Part shown: positions 1 to 7,030 of the stretch, piece after piece
Layout: each line of letters begins with the position of its first letter
How positions within the stretch are numbered: the first letter of the stretch is position 1
From: Cyanobacteria bacterium UBA8803
GTDB taxonomy: Bacteria > Cyanobacteriota > Cyanobacteriia > Cyanobacteriales > Coleofasciculaceae
Length of the DNA stretch: 10,646 nucleotides
Assembly (NCBI GenBank): GCA_003505715.1
Contig: DNXU01000375.1
Location: 2,852 to 13,497, forward strand
Reading direction: 5' to 3'
Notes under the pieces: model-generated
The model's database searches: none
The model's input: only the letters and a program-made list of their open reading frames with translations
Told to the model about the DNA's origin: nothing
Translations under genes and position numbers: made by a program

Positions 1-994
1 GATCGCGGCGGGCGATCGCAATTGGGGAGTCCGTAACGAGGGGGTGCGCTTCTAATTGGGCAACCTGGCGATCTAGGGTAGTTAAGGCTTCTTGGGGCAC
101 CTTGATTTGGTTTTTCAAGGCGGATGACTGACGCCGCAGGAGGACTAAGAATTGGGTGACGGCGCGAGGGAGGTGAATAGGACTGGAAGATTTAGCAGTA
201 CTATTGACGAGGGCGGATTCTCCGAAGAGATTTACTGCGATCGCTACAGGACTAGTCTGCACCCAGGCCATTAAGCGCCAAAATAGCCGCAAAGGCAAAA
301 ACAGCGGGGGATGATCCAGGGTACTCAGACGAGATGCAGCTTTTTTCAGGTCTGCCTTTTTCAAGAGACGGCGCTGGCGCATGAGGTTAGCTACTTCCCA
401 GGTAATTCTGGATAATAGTTTGTGCTGTTGCTGAGGAGTGAGAATATCCAGAATTTGATTTTCGACGCTAACGAGTACTAGAGTGCGCTCTGGTAAAAGT
501 GTTGCTACGCCCTGGATCACCAAACCCTGTTGGTTAGTCTGTTTCTGAGTCTTATTGATTAGCTGTCCGTTGTTAGCGATCGCCTGCCGATCAACTGCTG
601 TTTTTTCGACAGACCACTCGCCGCTGACGACTGACAAAAAATTAGGTACTGAGGCAGCTAGCCCGGATGGAGTTGGTAGGGGCAATATTTTAACTTCCTT
701 AAGTACTCGCTGAATGGGGGTATCAGCGGTTAAGGGTGTCTGTGGCGGTTGGGATTGGGTAAGGGCTTTTAATGTTGGCCATCCGGAGCGGGCTTCTTGC
801 AGGAGTTGGCGGCTGGCTGATAGACTGGCTTGTACTAGCAGGTAGATAGGATATAGCAGAATTTGTACTCCCCAGATGGCGGCGACTTTCAGATGTCTGG
901 TGGCGCGACCGCTTTTCACGATTAATCGGCGAGATTGCCGATTAATCAAATTGAACAATCTGCTACGATAGGGGCCGTTGTTAGGGGAGGACAT
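1..994 (-). CDS. Conserved cyanobacterial hypothetical protein, N-terminal 331 residues (C-terminus beyond left edge)
   Basis: An uninterrupted minus-strand frame runs from the ATG at 994-992 to the left edge (331 codons plus one base). The start is the first ATG after an in-frame TAA at 1033-1031; no clear Shine-Dalgarno precedes it. The N-terminus is basic (begins MSSPNNGPYRSRLFNLINRQ). A hydrophobic stretch at about residues 37-56 (containing WGVQILLYPIYLLVQ) could be one membrane segment or a membrane-associated helix. It is followed by a long soluble part with helical stretches near LTPQQQHKLLSRITWEVANL. The pattern matches my memory of a cyanobacteria-specific family of unknown function; I cannot assign a role. 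It is divergent from the NOS gene. HIP1 octamers fall in frame, where they encode Ala-Ile-Ala, as in ordinary cyanobacterial genes. That it is a real gene is well supported by frame length; function is unknown. Confidence 0.75.
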   Translation of the reverse strand, partial: MSSPNNGPYRSRLFNLINRQSRRLIVKSGRATRHLKVAAIWGVQILLYPIYLLVQASLSASRQLLQEARSGWPTLKALTQSQPPQTPLTADTPIQRVLKEVKILPLPTPSGLAASVPNFLSVVSGEWSVEKTAVDRQAIANNGQLINKTQKQTNQQGLVIQGVATLLPERTLVLVSVENQILDILTPQQQHKLLSRITWEVANLMRQRRLLKKADLKKAASRLSTLDHPPLFLPLRLFWRLMAWVQTSPVAIAVNLFGESALVNSTAKSSSPIHLPRAVTQFLVLLRRQSSALKNQIKVPQEALTTLDRQVAQLEAHPLVTDSPIAIARRD

Positions 995-1287
995 GGTGTC
1001 AGGGTTAGGCAGTTGTGTTTCATTATTCCATTAAAGGAAAGAATTCGACTGTAGGGATGGGTCTGAGCCTATTAAACTCAGCAGCTCATTCTCAATCAGC
1101 CTGTCAATAATCTGAATATTTTTTGAAGACTCAGGTGGATGGCAAGCAAGCTCTGCCAATATTTTGAGCAGATTGTCAGCCCCTACAATGTTGGATATAG
1201 TTAATACTTGGGAGAGAGGGCATTTTAGAGTTTTGAGAGTATGTCACCATTCTCCTACCCCAATTGCTCCTTGGCGAATCCTATAAA
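995..1287. other. Divergent intergenic region between the hypothetical gene and the NOS gene
   Basis: These 293 bases separate two divergent genes and should hold both promoters. A rightward promoter candidate lies at 1173-1201. On the minus strand, 1243-1031 is an open frame of about 70 codons with no ATG, GTG or plausible ribosome binding site. It reads partly like a helical protein (segments such as LLKILAELACHPP) and may be a decayed gene fragment or chance. A 30-codon plus-strand frame from the ATG at 1241 overlaps the NOS start, but its only GA-rich stretch is a single base from the ATG. No RNA gene or clear operator palindrome was recognised. Confidence 0.4.
1173..1201 (+). promoter_or_regulatory. 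Candidate sigma70-type promoter for the NOS gene
   Basis: TTGTCA (1173-1178, five of six to the -35 consensus) is followed after exactly 17 bases by TATAGT (1196-1201, five of six to the -10 consensus). Transcription would begin near 1208, giving an untranslated leader of about 80 bases to the ATG at 1288. It is the best spaced pair in the region in the right orientation. This is inferred from sequence only. Confidence 0.45.
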
Positions 1288-4200
1288 ATGCAAAGTTTTC
1301 CAACCCTCAATAGCCAGCGAATTATTCATTTGACTGAAGTTTCTGCCACTGGCTTTCCTGTGGCTGATTTCTATAAGTATAAGTGCCGAGTACGGGTCAT
1401 ATCTCACGAGGGCGAAACCTTGCTGCAAAAGGATCTATTTGCTCGGATGCAGCCCAGCTGGTTAGTAGAGTTGAAGAGTAAGGGCGATTGCACGATCGCC
1501 CTTACCCTTTGCTACCGCGAAGGAGACATTACCAACCCCTGGCAAGATGCCGGAATGGTAACATTCGCTACAGAAAACTGCCTGGAAGGCGATCGCAACG
1601 CCGAGTTAGAATTTCCAATTACAACCTGGGCACAAGCCCCAGAACTAAAGCTGAAAGTACGCCTAACCCAAAGTACTACTGAAGGTAGTAGCAGCACCGT
1701 TACAGTATTTAGCAAGCAGACCAGTTCCCGACAGCGCAGCATAACAGAAAAAGTAAAGGTTGAGCTTCCTCAACCCACACCACTCACGCCCCAGGATGAG
1801 GTGATTGTCAAAGATGTGTGGAATAAGCTAAGGGCTTGGAAAGAACTGCAAATAGAAAAGTTTTTCAAACGCCTGCTCCTAGAGGAGCCAGAGTTAGAGT
1901 ATTTATTTGGCGAGGCGCTCGACAGCATCAGCGACTTTTTTTATGAGTTGTTTGATTGTGCCATTCACCAACTTCAGCCCGAAACTCAAGTGATTGTGGG
2001 TGAACCCCTGATGGGTGTACCACCCGAAAGGGAACACGGATTTAAAACAGTTGCAGAATACGGTAGTTTCTTTGCAGATGCAGGAATGCGCCCGGAGCAT
2101 TGGATCAAAGCACGGCAGGTGTGGATGTGGATGCTGCCGTCGATTCCCTATTTAGAAGAATACGATCGCGAAGATTTGAGCAAAGGCCAGAATTCTGCCC
2201 TCTATAAATTTTTCAATACTTATATAATTTTGCCCATGGTGGAGGCAACTCATCAGTATGAAGCTGCTTTGCCACCGGAACTGCTGCAAAAAATGGCAGC
2301 CTGCTGGGAGGTATTTAGCCAGAACAAGCAGCAGATGGGCATGGAATTTTACCAAATTCTGTTTGAGAAATATCCATTTGTATTGCCCATTTTCGGACGG
2401 GCAGATATGGATTATCTATCGCTGCATTTATTCCAGGCATTGGAATTTCTGGTGCGCTGTTTGCAAAGTGGCAGTAGTGATGAGATGTTGCAGGAACTGC
2501 GGTTTTTAGGGCAAGTTCACAGCTTTGCCGACGTACCTTCCTGTGCCTACCCAGCGATCGCTGATACGATATTTGTCTTGTTTGAGCGGTACTTGCCCGA
2601 CTTCACCCCAGAGTTACAGCAGGGGTGGCAAATTGTGTTGGATCGGGTGGTTAACGTAGTCAAGATGCCCATGCTCAATCAAGAACGGATTCTCAAAAAA
2701 GCCAAGCAGTTCTTGGATCTAATTTCATCGGAACAAGCATGGGAAGTGGAGGACAAGGAACGACGCTGGCAAGAAATCAAAGAGGAAGTTAAAGCCACCG
2801 GAACCTATACCCACACCTATGAGGAACTAGCCTATGGCACTCAGGTAGCTTGGCGCAATGCTTCAAAGTGTGTGGGACGGATTGCTTGGAATAATATGGT
2901 GGTGCGCGATCGCCGTCACGTTACCGATCCCGATGAAATGTTCCGCGAACTTCAGGAACACGCGCAATTTGCAGCCAATGGGGGCAACCTGCAAATCACC
3001 ATGACCGTATTCCGCCCCAGACAGCCGAAGGAACGGTGGGGGCCGAGGATCTGGAACTCTCAACTATTCCGTTATGCCGCCTATGAGCAGTCTGATGGCA
3101 CCATTTTGGGCGATCCAGCCAATCTGGATCTGACCAACGCCATTATCAAATTGGGTTGGCAACTCCCAAAACCGCATACTGCTTATGACATTCTGCCTTT
3201 GGTGATTGAGGTTCCTGGTCAAGCGCCGAAAATGTATCACTGGCAGCCCGAAGAGGTACTGGAAGTGGAGATTGAACATCCCACCATCCCGAAGTTCAAA
3301 GCTATTGGGATGCGCTGGTATGCCATTCCTGCCATTAGTAACTTTTCAGTTCATATTGGCGGGGTTAATTATGGCTGTATGCCCTTCAATGGCTGGTATA
3401 TGGATACCGAAATCATGCGGGATTTCCTCGATGAGTACCGCTACAACAAGATGGAGGAAATCGCCAAAGTTCTGAAGCTAAATACCAGTTCTGAACAAAC
3501 TTTGTGGCGCGATCGCGTGGCTTTAGAACTTAACACAGCCATCCTCTACTCCTTCCAAAAAGCGAAGGTAACGATGGTGGATCACCAAACCGCTTCCCGT
3601 CAATTCCTGACTCACGATCTGCGTGAAAAGAAAGCCGGACGGGAATGTCCAGGTGATTGGGGGTGGGTGGTTCCCGCCACTGGAGGCAGTGCTTGTCCGG
3701 TGTGGCATCACCAAATGCGTGATTTTTATTTAGAGCCTGCCTATCATCATGCCGCCGATCGCTGGGCAGTTGAAGACGGATTAGATCTGGAAAAGCTCAC
3801 AGTAGTTGCTGATCAGGAAGGAGATAAACAAGACCGGATTCTGATTCTTTATGCGTCGGAAACTGGAACCGCCGAAGGGTTTGCCCGTAAAGCTGCCCGT
3901 CAACTGAGCCGCTATCGTCCCAAGGTGATGGCACTCAATGATTACAACACCAACACTCTGATATCGGAAAAGCTGTTACTGGTTGTTACTTCAACCTTTG
4001 GTAATGGTGAGATGCCCAGCAACGGTAAGCGATTTCTACAATGGTTGCAACAACAGCCCAAGGGGGCCCTCAACGGCTTAAATTACTCCGTTCTTGGCAT
4101 CGGTAGCACTGTATATGAACACTTCTGCGCTGCTGGGATTTCCGTCGATAAGGCACTGGCAAAAGCAGGCGCAAACTGCATTGTGCCGATTCATAAAGGT

Positions 4201-6462
4201 GATGAAATTAAAGGACAGGCAGATACTTTTAAGCAGTGGTTGGGCTTGGTTGCCCGTGTGGTTGGTGAAGATACGACCTCTGGTAGTACTGCAAATTCTA
4301 CAGTTAAACTGAGCGTTACCTTTCTTGAGGAAGCAACACTGCCTCCTAGTTCTACCGATCGCGGCATTCCCGTTCCTGTAGTTGCGAATCAAGAACTGCT
4401 GCAAGAAGTGATTCCAGGCAGTCGTTCCACTCGCTTTATCGCCTTTGACCTAACTGATACCGATCTCCAGTATGAAACAGGCGATCACGTTGCCGTGTAT
4501 CCCTGCAATCCACCGGAGTTGGTGCAGCAATTGTGCGATCGCCTTAACCTCAATCCTACTAGTTACTTCACAGCTCAATACGTCACCACTAGAGGTGAGG
4601 CGTTGGAGGATCGACCACCCATTGCTGTTCCTAACACGGTTAATCAAGTCCTTTCCGAAGATCTGGATCTAGCATTGCGAGAACCCTTCACCGATCTGCT
4701 AGCTTACCTGTATTCCCAAGTGCAAAACCCCCAGGAAAAATATCGTCTGGAAACTTGGTTAGAAATTTTGCGGCAAGGGGATGAACATCCCGATAGCATC
4801 GCCCTCAAAAAGACCATCACGGATAACTTTATGAGTGTGATGGATCTGTTTGATAAATTTCCTTCCGCCTCCATTGAACTTGCGCCACTGCTGGAACTAT
4901 TACCCAAGCAAAAGCCCCGTCTTTATTCCATTTCCTCCTGTCCTCTACTCCATCCCCGCCAAATTCAAATTACGGTAGGGGTACTGCAAATCAAAACAGA
5001 TGCAGGTAAGGTGCGTCAGGGGCTTTGTTCTAACTATCTAGCTGGACTGCAACCTAGCTCCTCGGTTCGGATTGACGTTCGTACCTCTGCTTTCCGTCCC
5101 CCTGCTGATGCTCTAGCACCAATCTTGATGGTAGGACCAGGAACGGGAGTTTCTCCTTTAATTGCCTTCCTTCAGCATCGGGAAGCCTTGCAAAACCAAG
5201 GCACTCAGTTAGGTGAAGCTAGCCTTTACTTTGGTTGTCGCAATCACAATGATTTCCTCTATCAAGAACAGTTACAAACCTGGCGCGATCGCGGTGTTCT
5301 CACGGGGTTAAACGTTGCGTTCTCTCGGTTGGGAGAAGAAAAGCAATATGTCCAAAACTTGATGGAACAGGAACCCGAAAAACTTTGGCAAATCCTCAGC
5401 CATCCCCAATGTCATTACTATGTTTGTGGGGATGCCAAGATGGCGGATGATGTCTTGGCTGTGATGAAGGCGATCGCTAAAAAGCAAGGGAAACTCACCC
5501 ATACAGAAATGGTGCAATTCTTTGACCGGATGAAGCAGCAGAAACGCTTCTTTAGCGATGTTTGGGGTGTAACACTCAACTTCAAGCAAGCTATCCAACA
5601 GGTTCAAAAAGATAACTATTCTAAAGCAGAAATCTGGCTTAATCGTATCAAAGATTCTGTAGATGTTTACAACCCAGAGTCAAACCCCATCTTTTACGAA
5701 GTCCTCCAGAAGCATTTCCCTGGCGCTATACCTATGCCTGCCTATGTGCAAATGACCTATGAGGCATTGACTGCTTACGATTTTGATGACAAGAACACGA
5801 TGGGGATGACCACTCTCTGTCGAGATGAAATCACCGAGCCGTTTTTAGCTGAAGTGATCCGAATTTGGGGCGAATCGTTCAATTGCTCTAGCTTAGCGGG
5901 GTTTGTAATGATGGGCAAAACAGCCTTAGCTGCCGCGACTGACCATGTACCCATTGTAGAGGACAAACGGCGGTTTGCCTTTTATGCTATGCCCCACATT
6001 GCCATTTCTAAAGATGGGGAAGTGGGCAAGGTTTACCGTTATGGCATCCAAAAAGTTTCTCATGCTTGTGGTGCCCTGGAGGCGATCGTTAAAGAACTTT
6101 TATCTGGCAGGCTCAAGTTAGAGATGGATATGCAGGATGTAGAACAAACGATCGTTCGGCAAAAGATTCTTTCCACTATTTACTATGGGGATAAGCCTAA
6201 CCTGTTAGAGATCACCAAATTAGCATCCCAAATTGTTTCTAGAGATATCCAAAATCTGCTTACTGCCGTAGATACGTCAGTATTCAAATATGCCGTAATG
6301 ACTGGCATCCAAATTCACGGGCCGATGGATACCACCTGGATTTACCCTCAAGAGTTCTATGTCGTTGGCAGCGATATTCCTGGAGGTAAAGAAGTCCTCA
6401 CTGTGTTTAAGGATCTCCAAGAAGAGCAAGAGTTGATGATGGAGCCTAGTGTAGTGGGTTAG
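1288..6462 (+). CDS. nos: Multidomain nitric oxide synthase: tandem globins, NOS oxygenase, FMN/FAD/NADPH reductase, C-terminal LCIB-type carbonic anhydrase domain
   Basis: Predicted cytosolic enzyme oxidising L-arginine to citrulline and NO with NADPH and O2. Numbering is from the ATG at 1288 (1724 residues); TTG at 1264 adds 8 residues, and neither start has a clear ribosome site. Domains: beta-rich N-terminus of unknown family (1-160); globin 1 (166-320), with Phe262 where the proximal His belongs; globin 2 (328-480), with B10 Tyr355 and proximal His411; NOS oxygenase (480-826), with heme-thiolate Cys528 in [10 protein letters not shown], arginine-binding Glu708 in GWYMDTEI, Ile683 at the NO gate and pterin-site Trp791/Trp793; FMN domain (849-995, YASETGT); FAD/NADPH domains (FAD motif RLYSISS at 1211, GPGTG at 1283, YVCGD at 1378), closing with the NOS-typical WGVTL near 1426; LCIB-like carbonic anhydrase (1435-1724), with presumed zinc ligands Cys1511 (CRDE), His1570 (MPHIAI), Cys1594 (HACGAL). 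The oxygenase-FMN linker is about 22 residues with no basic calmodulin-binding helix. Globin-NOS proteins are known in cyanobacteria (Synechococcus PCC 7335, about 1470 residues by memory); the C-terminal extension accounts for the extra length here. NOS identity is very sure. Confidence 0.97.
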   Translation: MQSFPTLNSQRIIHLTEVSATGFPVADFYKYKCRVRVISHEGETLLQKDLFARMQPSWLVELKSKGDCTIALTLCYREGDITNPWQDAGMVTFATENCLEGDRNAELEFPITTWAQAPELKLKVRLTQSTTEGSSSTVTVFSKQTSSRQRSITEKVKVELPQPTPLTPQDEVIVKDVWNKLRAWKELQIEKFFKRLLLEEPELEYLFGEALDSISDFFYELFDCAIHQLQPETQVIVGEPLMGVPPEREHGFKTVAEYGSFFADAGMRPEHWIKARQVWMWMLPSIPYLEEYDREDLSKGQNSALYKFFNTYIILPMVEATHQYEAALPPELLQKMAACWEVFSQNKQQMGMEFYQILFEKYPFVLPIFGRADMDYLSLHLFQALEFLVRCLQSGSSDEMLQELRFLGQVHSFADVPSCAYPAIADTIFVLFERYLPDFTPELQQGWQIVLDRVVNVVKMPMLNQERILKKAKQFLDLISSEQAWEVEDKERRWQEIKEEVKATGTYTHTYEELAYGTQVAWRNASKCVGRIAWNNMVVRDRRHVTDPDEMFRELQEHAQFAANGGNLQITMTVFRPRQPKERWGPRIWNSQLFRYAAYEQSDGTILGDPANLDLTNAIIKLGWQLPKPHTAYDILPLVIEVPGQAPKMYHWQPEEVLEVEIEHPTIPKFKAIGMRWYAIPAISNFSVHIGGVNYGCMPFNGWYMDTEIMRDFLDEYRYNKMEEIAKVLKLNTSSEQTLWRDRVALELNTAILYSFQKAKVTMVDHQTASRQFLTHDLREKKAGRECPGDWGWVVPATGGSACPVWHHQMRDFYLEPAYHHAADRWAVEDGLDLEKLTVVADQEGDKQDRILILYASETGTAEGFARKAARQLSRYRPKVMALNDYNTNTLISEKLLLVVTSTFGNGEMPSNGKRFLQWLQQQPKGALNGLNYSVLGIGSTVYEHFCAAGISVDKALAKAGANCIVPIHKGDEIKGQADTFKQWLGLVARVVGEDTTSGSTANSTVKLSVTFLEEATLPPSSTDRGIPVPVVANQELLQEVIPGSRSTRFIAFDLTDTDLQYETGDHVAVYPCNPPELVQQLCDRLNLNPTSYFTAQYVTTRGEALEDRPPIAVPNTVNQVLSEDLDLALREPFTDLLAYLYSQVQNPQEKYRLETWLEILRQGDEHPDSIALKKTITDNFMSVMDLFDKFPSASIELAPLLELLPKQKPRLYSISSCPLLHPRQIQITVGVLQIKTDAGKVRQGLCSNYLAGLQPSSSVRIDVRTSAFRPPADALAPILMVGPGTGVSPLIAFLQHREALQNQGTQLGEASLYFGCRNHNDFLYQEQLQTWRDRGVLTGLNVAFSRLGEEKQYVQNLMEQEPEKLWQILSHPQCHYYVCGDAKMADDVLAVMKAIAKKQGKLTHTEMVQFFDRMKQQKRFFSDVWGVTLNFKQAIQQVQKDNYSKAEIWLNRIKDSVDVYNPESNPIFYEVLQKHFPGAIPMPAYVQMTYEALTAYDFDDKNTMGMTTLCRDEITEPFLAEVIRIWGESFNCSSLAGFVMMGKTALAAATDHVPIVEDKRRFAFYAMPHIAISKDGEVGKVYRYGIQKVSHACGALEAIVKELLSGRLKLEMDMQDVEQTIVRQKILSTIYYGDKPNLLEITKLASQIVSRDIQNLLTAVDTSVFKYAVMTGIQIHGPMDTTWIYPQEFYVVGSDIPGGKEVLTVFKDLQEEQELMMEPSVVG
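1478..1505. repeat. Perfect 11-bp inverted repeat (hairpin) inside the NOS coding region
   Basis: GTAAGGGCGAT (1478-1488) and its exact reverse complement ATCGCCCTTAC (1495-1505) flank a six-base loop. It lies about 190 bases into the gene, in the N-terminal beta-rich domain, and encodes part of the run SKGDCTIAL. In mRNA it would form a strong G+C-rich stem. It could be a folded mRNA element or a small palindromic repeat tolerated in frame; no poly-T follows, so it is not an ordinary terminator. Confidence 0.6.
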
Positions 6463-6481
6463 AAGGCTATTTAATAAGGGG

Positions 6482-6504
6482 GGGTTACTGCTCAGAGTAA
6501 ACCC
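6482..6504. terminator. Putative hairpin between convergent genes
   Basis: GGGTTACT (6482-6489) can pair with AGTAAACCC (6496-6504) with one bulged base around the loop GCTCAG. It starts 20 bases after the NOS stop codon and lies before the stop of the convergent small gene, a place where a bidirectional terminator would be expected. No T-run follows on either strand, so intrinsic termination is uncertain. Confidence 0.35.
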
Positions 6505-6524
6505 ATTCCCCATTCCCCATTCCC
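6502..6524. repeat. STRR-type tandem heptamer repeat (CCCCATT class, about three copies)
   Basis: The unit CCCATTC is repeated with period 7 for 23 bases. Short tandemly repeated heptamers of this composition are a known class of cyanobacterial intergenic repeat (STRR). The array abuts the stop codon of the minus-strand small gene (6525-6527), so it sits just where that protein breaks off relative to its apparent family. Confidence 0.7.
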
Positions 6525-6782
6525 TTAAATTGTCTTGAGAATCGGAAAGATCAGTGCTTCACGTCTAGCTATCTCGGAAACCGGATCTACTAAAGTGAGA
6601 TTTTCTTGCAGTTCTATTCTCAGTGGTTGTGGATCGATTGGCAACTGCTGTGGGAGTTCGAGTGAGCTATGGTTGAGGGTAACTCCGAATTCAGCTAGGA
6701 TATCAGCGCTATCGTAGGGTAATTCGGCATATTTACTGAAGGTATAGCTCTCGGATGGGTCAAGAATCCTGGCTTTGCTCAT
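6525..6782 (-). CDS. 85-residue protein, probably a truncated N-terminal remnant of a longer cyanobacterial family
   Basis: ATG at 6782-6780, stop TAA at 6527-6525; convergent with NOS and divergent from the cyclase gene. It begins MSKARILDPSESYTFSKYAE, continues with LPYDSADILAEFGVTL, and ends at ARREALIFPILKTI. From memory, the blocks YTFSxYxxL, DILAEFG and ARRExLxxPIL occur in order in the first part of cyanobacterial proteins of roughly 200 residues, some of which look like PD-(D/E)XK nuclease-type domains further on. Here the chain stops right after the ARRE block, next to the heptamer array, and only 62 bases remain before the NOS stop, so the rest of such a domain is absent. No catalytic residues are visible. 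It may be a small functional protein or a dead fragment. The ribosome site is weak. Family resemblance is from recall; the coding nature is supported by protein-like composition. Confidence 0.55.
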   Translation of the reverse strand: MSKARILDPSESYTFSKYAELPYDSADILAEFGVTLNHSSLELPQQLPIDPQPLRIELQENLTLVDPVSEIARREALIFPILKTI

Positions 6783-6871
6783 GATTACGCTCGATCGCTA
6801 ACGCTAACTTCATAAATAGTCTTACCATGAATTGTACTGAAAATATTTAACAAGGCAGCTATGCTGCTATG

Positions 6872-6966
6872 TATAGCAACCGCCACAAGGGTTAGGACAT
6901 TTCAAAAGCTGGGATTGGCAATTTGGCTTTAAAACCTTCGTCCTAATCGCCTTGGCGACTGTTATA
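6872..6966. mobile_element. 95-bp MITE-like element with 27-bp imperfect terminal inverted repeats
   Basis: The left arm (6872-6898) and the reverse complement of the right arm (6940-6966) match at 19 of 27 positions without gaps, including the outer TATA, the core CGCCA and the inner TTAGGAC. Both ends begin with TA, as expected for elements that duplicate a TA target, such as those moved by IS630/Tc1-mariner-type transposases. The 41-base centre has no coding capacity. Homology stops abruptly outside the arms. It lies in the 248-base gap between the small minus-strand gene and the cyclase gene, 64 bases before the cyclase ATG, so it may affect transcription there. The whole element could fold into one long hairpin. 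The transposase that moves it is not in the window. Confidence 0.6.
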
Positions 6967-7030
6967 TGACCTACAGGAACTTCAATTAATACCTTATAGA
7001 TGCGATCGCGTCTCTACCAAATCCATCACT

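Noticed and set aside
1264..1287. TTG at 1264 as the NOS start (8 extra residues)
   Set aside because: It has no Shine-Dalgarno sequence and the in-frame ATG at 1288 is close by; kept only as an alternative.
1241..1333. 30-codon leader peptide frame overlapping the NOS start
   Set aside because: Its only GA-rich stretch is one base from the ATG, its composition is unremarkable and no attenuator structure was found around it.
4078..4404. 108-codon minus-strand open frame inside the NOS gene
   Set aside because: It lies fully antisense to the conserved FMN-domain coding sequence, with no ribosome site or recognisable protein pattern; a shadow of the real gene.
5581..6462. A separate carbonic anhydrase gene rather than a NOS domain
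   Set aside because: The frame is continuous from the reductase with no stop codon and no ribosome site at the junction; a fusion is the simplest reading.
6855..6867. Short hairpin (GCAGC-TAT-GCTGC) beside the MITE
   Set aside because: A five-bp stem with a three-base loop is common by chance; it lies outside the element ends and has no T-run.
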